Shown: positions 47,232 through 55,905 of the stretch, in pieces
Position numbering within the stretch: position 1 is the stretch's first letter
Layout of the letters: each line of letters starts with the position of its first letter
From: a virus
Strand: one strand, 5' to 3'
IMG/VR virus record: IMGVR_UViG_3300025012_000027
Location: 138,027-202,026 of that record
Length of the DNA stretch: 64,000 bases
Translations under genes and position numbers: made by a program
The notes under the pieces: generated by a model
Seen by the model: only the letters and a program-made list of their open reading frames with translations
The model's database searches: none
What the model was told of the DNA's origin: nothing

Positions 47232-47731
47232 TTATCAAATTCGAATCTGGTATAGACCATAGTTAGTGAAGCCTTCACATAGTTCGTTTCTGGGTCTTGG
47301 GATGTCATCTGAAACCCACTCAGAGCAGTAGGGATGGCATCAAAGAATGTAAGGCTGCGAACTGGATTGCTCTTCGAACTCATTACAACAACTTTAGCAT
47401 CCTGTTCACCAAGTGGCTGAGCAGAGCTCTTGTTTTCAAAATTCGTATAGTCAGAATGATCGCTAGAAAAACCGATGCCATTCATCCAGTTGAACACTTC
47501 TTCATAGTTCTTCATAGTCTCATCGACCATAAAGGTAAATGTCATTGCCCCAAACATGGGCTTGTCGCCTGCAAACTTTAGATCGGTATATGGCGTTGAT
47601 GAATAAGCAGGTTGAAGTTGTATCTCAGGCAGAACGAAATCTGTACTGAAGTATTGCACACGCGGAAACCTAGGCAGTATCAACTGATAGGAATTCGTCT
47701 GTAAAAAATTAGTGGTAGCTCCACATATCAT
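47228..47731 (-). CDS. Tail-tube-fold virion protein
   Basis: 167 residues. PEIQLQPAYSSTPYTDLKFA, GDKPMFGAMTFTFMVDETMK and NYEEVFNWMNGIGF are typical of tube-domain proteins in T4-like phages that are distinct from gp19. Probably a baseplate or tube-associated subunit. A late motif TAAATA and an AGAACAATACT leader with CCGGAG ribosome site precede it. Confidence 0.6.
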   Translation of the reverse strand: MICGATTNFLQTNSYQLILPRFPRVQYFSTDFVLPEIQLQPAYSSTPYTDLKFAGDKPMFGAMTFTFMVDETMKNYEEVFNWMNGIGFSSDHSDYTNFENKSSAQPLGEQDAKVVVMSSKSNPVRSLTFFDAIPTALSGFQMTSQDPETNYVKASLTMVYTRFEFDK

Positions 47732-47757
47732 AGTATTGTTCTCCGGGGGTATGTATG

Positions 47758-47763
47758 TATTTA
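47758..47763 (-). promoter_or_regulatory. Late promoter
   Basis: GTTAAATACAT on the minus strand, 27 bases before ATG 47731. Confidence 0.6.
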
Positions 47764-47781
47764 ACCCCAGAGAATCGCATG

Positions 47782-48078
47782 CTACTCGGCCATAGTAGCA
47801 AGCAAGGCGTGGATAGCGTTAATAGAAACTGCTTTATCTGCATCAGGGGCAGGCAACATACGTACCATAGATTCCATAGTAAGCAGTTCTTCGCGGGAGT
47901 CTGATCCGATTATCCCGACCAAAGCATCTCGCAGCAGTTTGATATCTTGCTCAGCTTTGCGCATAGGGTGCTTTTCACATACTTTAATATGAGCAGTTAG
48001 AGATTCATGAGAATGGGATGGCGTGCCTTGTGGATATTCTTGTCCACAGTATACGCAGGTAATGATAGTATCTAGCAT
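47782..48078 (-). CDS. Small zinc-finger-like phage protein
   Basis: 98 residues. ITCVYCGQEYP, then HESLTAHIKVCEKHP, gives a CxxC...HxxxH-C arrangement suitable for one zinc. This N-terminus is common in phage proteins of unknown function (ead/Ea22-like neighbours). Own early promoter TTGACT-16-TATAAT. Confidence 0.65.
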   Translation of the reverse strand: MLDTIITCVYCGQEYPQGTPSHSHESLTAHIKVCEKHPMRKAEQDIKLLRDALVGIIGSDSREELLTMESMVRMLPAPDADKAVSINAIHALLATMAE

Positions 48079-48105
48079 ATTATAACCGATAAAGTATAAA
48101 GTTAC

Positions 48106-48133
48106 ATTATAACACAGAACTATTATTAGTCAA
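48106..48133 (-). promoter_or_regulatory. Early sigma-70-type promoter
   Basis: Minus strand: TTGACT (48133-48128), 16-base spacer, TATAAT (48111-48106), serving the zinc-finger-like gene. Confidence 0.7.
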
Positions 48134-49398
48134 GCAGATATATCTCGAGATTTTCTGGGAGCCATTCCAAGCAACCAAGAGGGATCTGGCGTATGCCCCG
48201 GATATACTCTATACGTTTTAATCCCGTCATTATATACGGTCACCCCAATCTGTCGCGTAGAACGCTTGACAGATTTTGCTTGAGGTTTCATACCCAATAC
48301 CCAAGAAGGATCGACCGGTTCGCCGGGACCTACATAAAAGTTTTTAGCCCCATCAGTATAGCACACGTATCCTACCCGGTTTTCTCGGAGGCCTTTCGCT
48401 CGACTGTGCTTGACAGATTCAGCATCGCTATATAACACGCCAGCAACCCAGGGATAACCAGGGGCAGATTTGAACTTTTTGTTTATGCTACCATTGTTAT
48501 ACCACATCGTTCCTATATTAGCCGCGACACATAGTGGTTGATTTGATATTGCCGCGGCCCTCTTTTTCGATAAATTAAACGTAATCAAGTTTAGAGATAT
48601 TATATCTGGATCATCGGCATATAACTTACCAAAGAACGTACCATCAGGTAGCGCATAGTCGGATCTATGCTTTAAGGAAGCAGATGAGTTAGCGTATCGT
48701 TTAGATTCTATCATACCGTATTCTTCTGCTGTTCGTTTTGCATGCCATCCTTCTGATATTAGAGATTTAGCAAGATCAGAGTGTTTTCGAACCCGCTTCG
48801 AGTCGACACCTTTGTATAGTGTGATTCGCCGATTGGGGTCTTTAGACGCCGACATCTTTTTACGAATCTCGTCAGTTCTAGTAGTGCCTTGCATATGCCC
48901 GACTAATTGTAGTTCATCGATAAGTGGGTCTGATGGTAGTATAAAGAACATATTACCAACGGAATCCTTATAACATCCGCGACCGGCGCGCCATATCATA
49001 AAAGATTCTTTCGATTTTGCGGCATACCTAATGTCGATGGAGTTGGGGACGGTTCTTTGATTTTTATTGTACGTGCTGGTATTTTGCACATGCAGCATAT
49101 AATACACCGTGATACCAGGACTTGATATTTCTGGATACGCTTTCCACAATAATACATGGGCAATTATATGCTGCCTAGCCGTAAGAGCTATCGCGTTCCA
49201 CGAGTGCATACGCAAGTCTTTGTATTCAGGAAACATATCATGAGCTTTAGGGCATATATGATGTGTCTCCATATATGTCGATGTAGCGATATTCAAGTTA
49301 GTGTGTCGACATTTTAGAATAAACTTAAAATACCGATCTAAGTAATGCTTGACGTGAGGCTTGCTTAAAAGAATCTCTAGTATAGTTTCAGGAGGCAT
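48130..49398 (-). CDS. HNH homing endonuclease with repeat modules
   Basis: 422 residues. An HNH core lies at residues 40-90 (METHHICPKAHDMFP, then HSWNAIALTARQHIIAH). The rest carries several copies of a roughly 35-residue module with DGxKxYxVxPGxxxDPSWxxGM, counterpart of the modules in the GIY-YIG protein at 569-1870. It lies between an early gene and the major capsid gene, a usual insertion place for homing genes near essential phage genes. No intron or ribosome site was seen. Confidence 0.8.
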   Translation of the reverse strand: MPPETILEILLSKPHVKHYLDRYFKFILKCRHTNLNIATSTYMETHHICPKAHDMFPEYKDLRMHSWNAIALTARQHIIAHVLLWKAYPEISSPGITVYYMLHVQNTSTYNKNQRTVPNSIDIRYAAKSKESFMIWRAGRGCYKDSVGNMFFILPSDPLIDELQLVGHMQGTTRTDEIRKKMSASKDPNRRITLYKGVDSKRVRKHSDLAKSLISEGWHAKRTAEEYGMIESKRYANSSASLKHRSDYALPDGTFFGKLYADDPDIISLNLITFNLSKKRAAAISNQPLCVAANIGTMWYNNGSINKKFKSAPGYPWVAGVLYSDAESVKHSRAKGLRENRVGYVCYTDGAKNFYVGPGEPVDPSWVLGMKPQAKSVKRSTRQIGVTVYNDGIKTYRVYPGHTPDPSWLLGMAPRKSRDISA

Positions 49399-49477
49399 TG
49401 TGGTATTAATATAGTATCAAAATGATATCAATTATAAACTATCGCGCCTCTAGCGTCAAGAGTTTTCTGTCGTTAAA

Positions 49478-49501
49478 AAGGGCTCCGAAGAGCCCCTTGT
49501 A
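49478..49501 (-). terminator. Strong terminator after gene 23
   Basis: GGGGCTC-TTCGG-AGCCC stem-loop followed by TTTTT on the minus strand, 40 bases after the gp23 stop. A second hairpin, TTACGTGA / TCACGTAA, lies at 49507-49528. Confidence 0.85.
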
Positions 49502-49539
49502 TATGTATTACGTGAACAAAGTCACGTAAGTCATTGAAA

Positions 49540-50847
49540 TCAAAGAATATTCTTGATCTCGATACGACGGAAAAAACTATTTGAGTTAGCAGCCAAACCA
49601 TCGCTAGACACAGCAGTCGGAACTGCATATGGGTGCGCAACAATTCCGTAGCGTTGTCGAAAAGCGAGACGGGGCTGAAACGTCTGTGGGTCAACTGCGC
49701 GGAACAGTTGCAGAGGTTGGTAAGGAGCGTAGAACAAACCAGCTTGGTAAGGATTTGCACCCTTGTGACCAATAACTGCGTAGTGGGTATTCGAACCACC
49801 ATTTGCCAAGTACGGATCAACGAACACTTTAAAGCGACCGTTTAGAATACCTGCAAAAGTTGTCGATGCTTCATCAATAACTTCAGTACCTTGGATAGCT
49901 GGATTGTAATCCAACACACCGGCCATTGCCAATGCGGAAGCCACATCGCTAGAGCAGATAATAAAGTTACCACGTCCCAGACGGGTTTGTTGTGCAATAA
50001 CGTTTGCGTCACGTTCGATTTGGAAGTTCAGTCCTTTGAATTTCTCAACTGACCAACGACCACCAGCATCTTGATCCATGTCGAAGATACCAGGAGTAAC
50101 CGTTGCTTGTGCGCCGGGTTTAGCGGTCACTGCAATAGTACGAACAATTTCGCGGTTAATTTCAGCGGTAATTTCTGTAGACAGAATGTTGATCAATTCT
50201 TGTTCAGCATCCAGACCATGCAATGCTTTCAAGTCTTGAACCAACTCAACGCTGTATTCAGCCTTCAACGCACGAGTTTTAGCTTCAACAGCTTTCTTCT
50301 CGATAGTCAATGCCATCGAACCAAACACGTTACCACCAGAAGAACCAAGTGCTTCACCAACGCTTGTGGACATTGCTGAACCATAGGTGAAAGTACCTGG
50401 GGATGCGTCATTCAACACACCTGGGTTAGTACCTGCTTGAGCGCTTGCGCCACCGCTTGTATCACCAGAGAACTGAGAGTTAGGCTCGTTGTAAAGAGCT
50501 TCTGCACCAGCTTGGTTAGTATAGCGAGCTTTCATCGCAAAGATCAAACCAGTTGGCTGTGCTAGAGGTTGCACACCGCAAACGTCATATGCGATCAACT
50601 GAGGCATAGTACGACGAACCAAGCTGATCAGCACGGGGTCGTATTTTGCAATACCGTTGCTGTCACCATAGCTGCCAACGCTATTAACAGGAGCATCTTC
50701 GAACAATGCTGAACGAGATTCCATGTTAGCGATTTCTTGGTTTTCCAAGAGACGCGCAGTTACTTTGCGACGATATTGGTCCTTAATAGGAGCAACGCCT
50801 TCGGCATCCAGTACCGGTGCCCATTTTTCGACTAACGATTCTTTCAT
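49540..50847 (-). CDS. 23: Major capsid protein gp23
   Basis: 435 residues (T4 gp23 is 521, cleaved to 456). The HK97-fold protein is recognisable from MKESLVEKWAPVLDAEG, the region ALFEDAPVN (probably near the gp21 cleavage site), DPVLISLVRRTMPQLIAYDV, GVQPLAQPTGLIFAM and the C-terminal FFRRIEIKNI. It forms the head lattice. A TAAATA late promoter, a 50-base leader with AAAGGATAAT and a strong terminator frame the gene, in line with high expression. Confidence 0.97.
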   Translation of the reverse strand: MKESLVEKWAPVLDAEGVAPIKDQYRRKVTARLLENQEIANMESRSALFEDAPVNSVGSYGDSNGIAKYDPVLISLVRRTMPQLIAYDVCGVQPLAQPTGLIFAMKARYTNQAGAEALYNEPNSQFSGDTSGGASAQAGTNPGVLNDASPGTFTYGSAMSTSVGEALGSSGGNVFGSMALTIEKKAVEAKTRALKAEYSVELVQDLKALHGLDAEQELINILSTEITAEINREIVRTIAVTAKPGAQATVTPGIFDMDQDAGGRWSVEKFKGLNFQIERDANVIAQQTRLGRGNFIICSSDVASALAMAGVLDYNPAIQGTEVIDEASTTFAGILNGRFKVFVDPYLANGGSNTHYAVIGHKGANPYQAGLFYAPYQPLQLFRAVDPQTFQPRLAFRQRYGIVAHPYAVPTAVSSDGLAANSNSFFRRIEIKNIL

Positions 50848-50894
50848 TTTATTATCCTTTTAATTAATTGATTGATTTCAATCTAATATAACTG

Positions 50895-50900
50895 TATTTA
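50895..50900 (-). promoter_or_regulatory. Late promoter for gene 23
   Basis: CGTAAATACAG on the minus strand, 48 bases before the ATG. Confidence 0.7.
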
Positions 50901-50914
50901 CGTTGAATACTGTC

Positions 50915-52165
50915 TTACTGTTTCAAAGCACTAACATAAGCGCTCATCCGAGTATGTTCAACTAACGGTTCAATAGTTGAAGGGCCTTTTTCAGAGATTG
51001 GCTCTGATTTAGTTAGCGCTTCATTCAAATGCTCTTTAGCTCCGGTCTGCTTGTTTTCGAAGAATGAAGTTTTAACGATGCCAAGTTTTTTCTTAAACGT
51101 GTCTTCGTCTTCAAATTCAAAATCTTCTACCAATGTTTTAAACCGACTCGCATCTAGACTGGAAAACTCTTTCGAGGTTTCTTCAATAATATTTGCACGT
51201 TTTGAATTGTTGAGTTCTTCCTTAATAGCCTGCAACTGAGTTGTTGCTGCTAGTAAAGAACTTTCCAGTTCTACTTTTTCATCTAGCGCTTTCTGATACA
51301 AATCTACCTTTGCTTCTGGTAGATCAATATAATGCTGTTCGCATAGAGTCTTAAGTTTGTTAATAAATGATTCAGTTAGTTCAGTCTTAATACCTGCTTC
51401 AAGGGCAAGTTCATTCTTAGTAGTCCACTCCTCAGCCACATAGGTGAGGTATCCATCAATCTTTTCACTGGTCTCTTCTTCAAGCAACTTGACACGTTGG
51501 TCATATCGCTCTTGGAATTCTGTTGTTAGAGCTGCGGTTTTTGTCGCAAACTCTTCTTCAATAAGTTTAATAGCTGCTTTTGAGCTTTCTTCTAATTTGG
51601 TATTTACCGTAGACATATGCTGCTTTACGGTTGCTTCAAACAGTGTCTTTGCCTTCAACTTAAAGTCGTCGGAAAACTCTGATCCGAGCATTTCTTCAAG
51701 TTTACCTGAGTCAACAGCTACTTGTTCGTCTTCTGCTTTTTTCTTGGCAGCTTCAAATCTAGCCATTGCATCTGCATCGCTTGGATCAACATCGGTTTCA
51801 TTTTGAACAGCTTGCACTGCATCAAATTGATCTTCGTGTCGATCGCCTGTCGCGTCTACTGTGTCAGCAAGTTTCTTAGCATCGTCGAAATTCTCTTGTG
51901 CGTCTTCTTCAACAGCTTTACGCACTTGTTCCGCTTTTTTCTTAGCAGCGATCTCACGCGCATTAGCGTCGCCATCAGTGCCTTCGGCTTCTTCAGACTC
52001 GCCTTGATCAGCGGTTAATCCACCGTCAACCTCAGAAGATGAAATATTGGGGTCCATTGGATTCTCAATCTTTACCGCGGGATCTTCGTCGACGCGATCG
52101 GCCTTCTCCTTAGCCTGAGCTTTTGATTCCATTATCGCGCGGATTTGGTCTTCAAGTGATGCCAT
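50915..52165 (-). CDS. 22: Prohead core scaffold gp22
   Basis: 416 residues, longer than T4 gp22 (269). Almost entirely acidic coiled coil (for example EFATKTAALTTEFQERYDQR and many Glu/Lys heptads), as expected of the scaffold around which the head shell assembles and that gp21 later degrades. Position between genes 21 and 23 supports the call. Confidence 0.9.
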   Translation of the reverse strand: MASLEDQIRAIMESKAQAKEKADRVDEDPAVKIENPMDPNISSSEVDGGLTADQGESEEAEGTDGDANAREIAAKKKAEQVRKAVEEDAQENFDDAKKLADTVDATGDRHEDQFDAVQAVQNETDVDPSDADAMARFEAAKKKAEDEQVAVDSGKLEEMLGSEFSDDFKLKAKTLFEATVKQHMSTVNTKLEESSKAAIKLIEEEFATKTAALTTEFQERYDQRVKLLEEETSEKIDGYLTYVAEEWTTKNELALEAGIKTELTESFINKLKTLCEQHYIDLPEAKVDLYQKALDEKVELESSLLAATTQLQAIKEELNNSKRANIIEETSKEFSSLDASRFKTLVEDFEFEDEDTFKKKLGIVKTSFFENKQTGAKEHLNEALTKSEPISEKGPSTIEPLVEHTRMSAYVSALKQ

Positions 52166-52190
52166 AGTAGTTTTCCTTTATTCTTACTTT

Positions 52191-52196
52191 TATTTA
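52191..52196 (-). promoter_or_regulatory. Late promoter for gene 22
   Basis: CTTAAATAAAAG on the minus strand, 26 bases before the ATG, with AAAGGAAAAC between. Confidence 0.65.
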
Positions 52197-52205
52197 AGTA
52201 TTGTG

Positions 52206-52865
52206 TTATTTACGGGTGATTTGAGTTAGAAAGTTTTGGAATGCTTGTAACTTAGCTTCTTCTAACTGAACACTGGTTGCTTTTCTGATAGCTTGCTTGG
52301 CTTCAAAGACATCCTGTGCTACAAATTTTCCGTCAACGAACAGATATTCTTTCTCTTCCATCAAATGCTCTACAAAGGCATCTCCAACGCTCGGGTCGAA
52401 AACCACATCCGCGGCCACGTGGAGCTGGAAGTCTTTGCCAACATGCGTGATGTCACCTCGTTTTGAAGTAGACCCAACACCGCGACTAGATACGCCGATC
52501 TTCACACCATCAGATAATAGAGATTCTAGAATCTTACCTAATGGAGTCGATAAAACTTTTGCCTTACCATAATAATAGTTGCCGTCTTCTGATAACTGAG
52601 TAGTTAGAATACATGCGCGTTCTGGATCAACCTGTAATCGTCCAGGTGGATGATTCAATTCACCTAATGATCTATGAGTGTCAATGTATTCTTTCTGATA
52701 CTGCTCCACGGCAGTCTTCATTACATCTTTACCGTATATGCGTTTGTTTCTGTTAGGCGTGGTGTGCATCAGGAAATGTCCCTGAATGAACATACGCTCT
52801 TTGCCAGACTTGGTTGACTCGGTTAGAACTTGCGCGTCTAACGTCTTATCTATAAGAAGTTTCAT
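52206..52865 (-). CDS. 21: Prohead core protease gp21
   Basis: 219 residues (T4 gp21 is 212). The Herpes/T4-type serine protease pattern is visible: GHFLMHTTPNRNKRIYGKDV, a histidine in LGELNHPPG near residue 67, and the nucleophile serine in IGVSSRGVGS near 125. It processes head and core proteins before DNA packaging. Its ATG overlaps the preceding gene by one base. Confidence 0.92.
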   Translation of the reverse strand: MKLLIDKTLDAQVLTESTKSGKERMFIQGHFLMHTTPNRNKRIYGKDVMKTAVEQYQKEYIDTHRSLGELNHPPGRLQVDPERACILTTQLSEDGNYYYGKAKVLSTPLGKILESLLSDGVKIGVSSRGVGSTSKRGDITHVGKDFQLHVAADVVFDPSVGDAFVEHLMEEKEYLFVDGKFVAQDVFEAKQAIRKATSVQLEEAKLQAFQNFLTQITRK

Positions 52866-53263
52866 TATGGAGTTACTCCCTGTTCTGGTCTAAACAGTGG
52901 ACGATATCCTTGGACCTTAAGCAGTCTCATATAAACTGTACCTTTAGCGCTCATATTAACAACGATGTCAAACGTATTGTTCTGGTTGTCTGCTCCCCAT
53001 GCGAGTTCAAAACTTTCAGTGTTTTCAAATGCATTGTTGACAACAACACTGTTTCTAACGATGCTGATTTCGCCGGTAACCGCTGTTGAAAACTCTAGAC
53101 TACCGATGTTTACCGTTGGTGCCAGACCATCAAGTTCTTCGTTTGACTTGAGCAAATCGACGTCTAAGTCGATAGTGATCGCCCCAGCACTAGCAACATC
53201 GTTGACCACTTTCACAAGCGCTTCAACGTGATTCATCTTAATTATTGTTTTACTGATTGCCAT
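52865..53263 (-). CDS. Virion-cluster protein of unknown function
   Basis: 132 residues, beta-rich (GSLEFSTAVTGEISIVRNSV), placed between genes 68 and 21 as in cyanophages, where a small structural protein is found. Late promoter and AAGGAATATAC site precede it. Probably a virion or prohead component. Confidence 0.55.
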   Translation of the reverse strand: MAISKTIIKMNHVEALVKVVNDVASAGAITIDLDVDLLKSNEELDGLAPTVNIGSLEFSTAVTGEISIVRNSVVVNNAFENTESFELAWGADNQNNTFDIVVNMSAKGTVYMRLLKVQGYRPLFRPEQGVTP

Positions 53264-53287
53264 GTATATTCCTTGAACGTATATGTG

Positions 53288-53293
53288 TATTTA
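53288..53293 (-). promoter_or_regulatory. Late promoter
   Basis: ACGTAAATACACA on the minus strand, 25 bases before ATG 53263. Confidence 0.65.
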
Positions 53294-53346
53294 CGTCTAT
53301 AACGATTACAGTAGACCGGTTATGTGCAGCATGGTATCTACGGGAA

Positions 53347-53655
53347 TCATAGTACCCTGATAATATCGGCGAATTGATCGTATCCACTGTTCATATATGT
53401 AGAAACCGAATCTTTATCAATTGATGTCAAATTTGCCAACGAGAGTAACGTAGATTCAGATATCAACACGTTCGCCCCATCAGCTAGCGTGAATGCTATC
53501 TTCCCCATGAACTTATCACGTAACTTATATGCAACAACGTAGTCGTCCAACGAAAAAGATTCTGCCTCTAAGGATTCGCATATGCTCTTATATCGACTCT
53601 CGGGTATCTTCTGTCCCTTGTCAAATATGATATTTGCTAGACGGCGCGAATCCAT
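53347..53655 (-). CDS. 68: Prohead core protein (gp68 position)
   Basis: 102 residues (SRRLANIIFDKGQKIPESRY). In T4, gene 68 lies between 67 and 21, and this gene holds the same place. The sequence itself is not clearly recognisable as gp68 (141 residues in T4), so the name rests on position. No late promoter directly before it; likely read through from portal and gene 67. Confidence 0.5.
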   Translation of the reverse strand: MDSRRLANIIFDKGQKIPESRYKSICESLEAESFSLDDYVVAYKLRDKFMGKIAFTLADGANVLISESTLLSLANLTSIDKDSVSTYMNSGYDQFADIIRVL

Positions 53656-53656
53656 A

Positions 53657-53812
53657 TCAGCTCTTATTGAAGTATTCTTTTGCTACTCGTTGACGCAACT
53701 CAGAAACCTTAACGGCTATCTTGCTAGCAAGAGCCTTTTCAAAAATCTTCTTTGCTTCAACGACCTCGTTCTTCATGACTCGATGCATAAACTCTAAGTT
53801 ATCATTTTTCAT
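53657..53812 (-). CDS. 67: Prohead core protein gp67
   Basis: 51 residues (MKNDNLEFMHRVMKNEVVEA, then KKIFEKALASKIAVKVSELR). The pattern matches the N-terminal part of T4 gp67 (LIEAIKSNDLVAARKLFAEA), but without its acidic tail. Gp67 helps start the core on gp20. It overlaps the end of gene 20 by 11 bases, as expected of the 20-67-68-21-22-23 order. Confidence 0.8.
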   Translation of the reverse strand: MKNDNLEFMHRVMKNEVVEAKKIFEKALASKIAVKVSELRQRVAKEYFNKS

Positions 53813-55304
53813 TTTCTGGACCCATCAAGTTAGGAAAAAATTGTGGAGTTTCTTTCATGGCAATAGCAATATCAGAATCAGTTTGTTCGATCTCTTCGTC
53901 CGTTTGACGCAACACATTCTTTCGCACCCATTGAGGTGAATAGTAAAGACCGACTAAAGGCTGTATCAAGTTAACCATATTTAGCCGGTTGTTCAACAAC
54001 TCAGCGTCTTTCAACTCAGCAAAGTGATTGTCTCGAATGAAGTTAAACGAGATTCTCGATGATATGAACTCCCAGTCTTCAGGAGTAATAATGCCTTTAA
54101 GAACAAGCTGAACTCTTAATGCTTGTAGAAACAGTTCGCTGAATCGATTACGCATTCTGTCAATAAACTTGCTGAATTTAACCTCGTCGCGAGTAATCTG
54201 GTCCGTCTTTCCTAGATTGAACCCATTGTCTGGACGCAGTCTCGAAAGAGGTAGATTCAATGCACCATACAACTTGTTCAAGAAGTATGTAATGTTTTCA
54301 ATCTGACCAGTGATATTTTCAGAAGGTAGAGTCGTTATCTCAGTTGATCTACCATTTGATCGACGAGGTAACCAATAATCTTCCAACATGCTCATGTTGA
54401 CACGATCATCTCTAACTTCGCCGGTTGACGAATCATACACAATCTTATTTTTATACTTTGCCATGATGCTGGTCATGTACTGATCAGCTTTTTGCTTAGG
54501 CATGTCTGCAATATCAATGTAGAATACTCGACGAGCTGGTGCTCTAGACAACGTGTATATCAGAGCAGAGTCTTCCATATAACGCAGCATGTTGCTAGGT
54601 TTGATTGCCTTGTGCAAATGTGATATAGAATTGCCATACTCATCGACCAACCCACTGGTTGCATTGATGATGGAATCAACAGACAATTCAATGCCAGTGC
54701 TGGCAGAATTTATACCAGAATCATTATATATGTAGTATTCTTGAGTATCTACGACCAAATCAACCCCACCGGTATTGCGCTGCTTGACGACGTCGCGTAC
54801 TTTCTTGATCTTTCTAGGATCTAACGGTCGAATCTCGATAATGCCTCTATCCAATTCAGTTTCGTCAACAACGATTTGGGCAAAATATCGACCGTCAATG
54901 TACCACTGTCTGAATATGTCATGTCCTTCTCGATGAAAGTCTAACATAGTCAATACATTTTGAAACTCATCGCAAATTAATTCCTTGATCGCTTCCGGGA
55001 TATCATTTTTGTCAGACCGGACATCAATAGATACTGGCGGAGCTTCTTCTTCAATAACCACCGCTTCATCAACTATATCCGTAATAGCTTGGTCTATCTC
55101 TGCTACTTGAGCCATTGAACGATACTTATTGATCAGTTCAATTTCATTGGTTAACTTTTTGTTTAGATCAAAATAGTAACCATAAGCAGCAGCACCGGAC
55201 GCAGTGACCTCGTTATTAATCGAGCCATCTCTAGTGTCCGGTGCTGTTAGAGCCGGTTCTGTGCCGGCTTTCCTAATCTCAAAACCAAATATTTTATAGT
55301 TCAT
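53802..55304 (-). CDS. 20: Portal protein gp20
   Basis: 500 residues (T4 gp20 is 524). The clip, stem and wing pattern is typical: RSMAQVAEIDQAITDIVDEA near 65, EIRPLDPRKIKKVRDV near 178, SRAPARRVFYIDIADMPKQK near 260 and NGFNLGKTDQITRDEVKFSK near 360. Twelve copies form the DNA entry ring and start head assembly with gp67/68 and the core. Confidence 0.95.
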   Translation of the reverse strand: MNYKIFGFEIRKAGTEPALTAPDTRDGSINNEVTASGAAAYGYYFDLNKKLTNEIELINKYRSMAQVAEIDQAITDIVDEAVVIEEEAPPVSIDVRSDKNDIPEAIKELICDEFQNVLTMLDFHREGHDIFRQWYIDGRYFAQIVVDETELDRGIIEIRPLDPRKIKKVRDVVKQRNTGGVDLVVDTQEYYIYNDSGINSASTGIELSVDSIINATSGLVDEYGNSISHLHKAIKPSNMLRYMEDSALIYTLSRAPARRVFYIDIADMPKQKADQYMTSIMAKYKNKIVYDSSTGEVRDDRVNMSMLEDYWLPRRSNGRSTEITTLPSENITGQIENITYFLNKLYGALNLPLSRLRPDNGFNLGKTDQITRDEVKFSKFIDRMRNRFSELFLQALRVQLVLKGIITPEDWEFISSRISFNFIRDNHFAELKDAELLNNRLNMVNLIQPLVGLYYSPQWVRKNVLRQTDEEIEQTDSDIAIAMKETPQFFPNLMGPENEK

Positions 55305-55318
55305 TATAAAGAGTAGTG

Positions 55319-55858
55319 TTAAGCGTTAACGCTTGTTTCAGTGAAGTAGTTGTATACAAAGGTTACATCAAAAGATTCAATCTGGTTGTTTTGATCCCAA
55401 GCCAAACCAATCTCACCCACGTTAATTGGCATTGCATCAACTAGCTTGATACGCTTCATTGACAGCCCATTGCGATCTAATTGATCAACTTCCATATCTG
55501 CCTGATACAGAGCGGGTTGTAGAATACCACTATTTTCACTCAGATTGTTGATAGCATGACTCCAGCGAGACAACGTATCTCTGATAGAGAAATCTTCGTT
55601 GATTACGCGAACCGTCCAAGGAGCAAACTCGCGTTCACCCGCTACCTTAATCGCTCTGCCTTGATAGTAAACATCAATTGGAGCAAACATAGATGCAGGC
55701 AAACTTGCCGCATTACAATGGAACTTACCTAAAAGAGTTGTTAGCGCACCTCCACCAACAATACTCGGAAAGTTTAAACTTACCTCGAACTGGTTGGGGC
55801 GCACTCCACCGTTGATCAGACTGGATCTGAAAACGGTTAAATTGCCAAGTGAAGACAT
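55319..55858 (-). CDS. 19: Tail tube protein gp19
   Basis: 179 residues (T4 gp19 is 163). GGVRPNQFEVSLNFPSIVGG, IKVAGEREFAPWTVRVINED and FDVTFVYNYF match gp19. Hexameric rings stack to form the inner tube through which DNA passes. It sits between sheath and portal, with its own late promoter and GGAAGGAATAAT site. Confidence 0.92.
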   Translation of the reverse strand: MSSLGNLTVFRSSLINGGVRPNQFEVSLNFPSIVGGGALTTLLGKFHCNAASLPASMFAPIDVYYQGRAIKVAGEREFAPWTVRVINEDFSIRDTLSRWSHAINNLSENSGILQPALYQADMEVDQLDRNGLSMKRIKLVDAMPINVGEIGLAWDQNNQIESFDVTFVYNYFTETSVNA

Positions 55859-55889
55859 ATTATTCCTTCCGTGAATATGTTGTTACTAC

Positions 55890-55895
55890 TATTTA
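55890..55895 (-). promoter_or_regulatory. Late promoter for gene 19
   Basis: ACTAAATAGT on the minus strand, 32 bases before the ATG. Confidence 0.6.
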
Positions 55896-55905
55896 GTAGG
55901 TGTTA

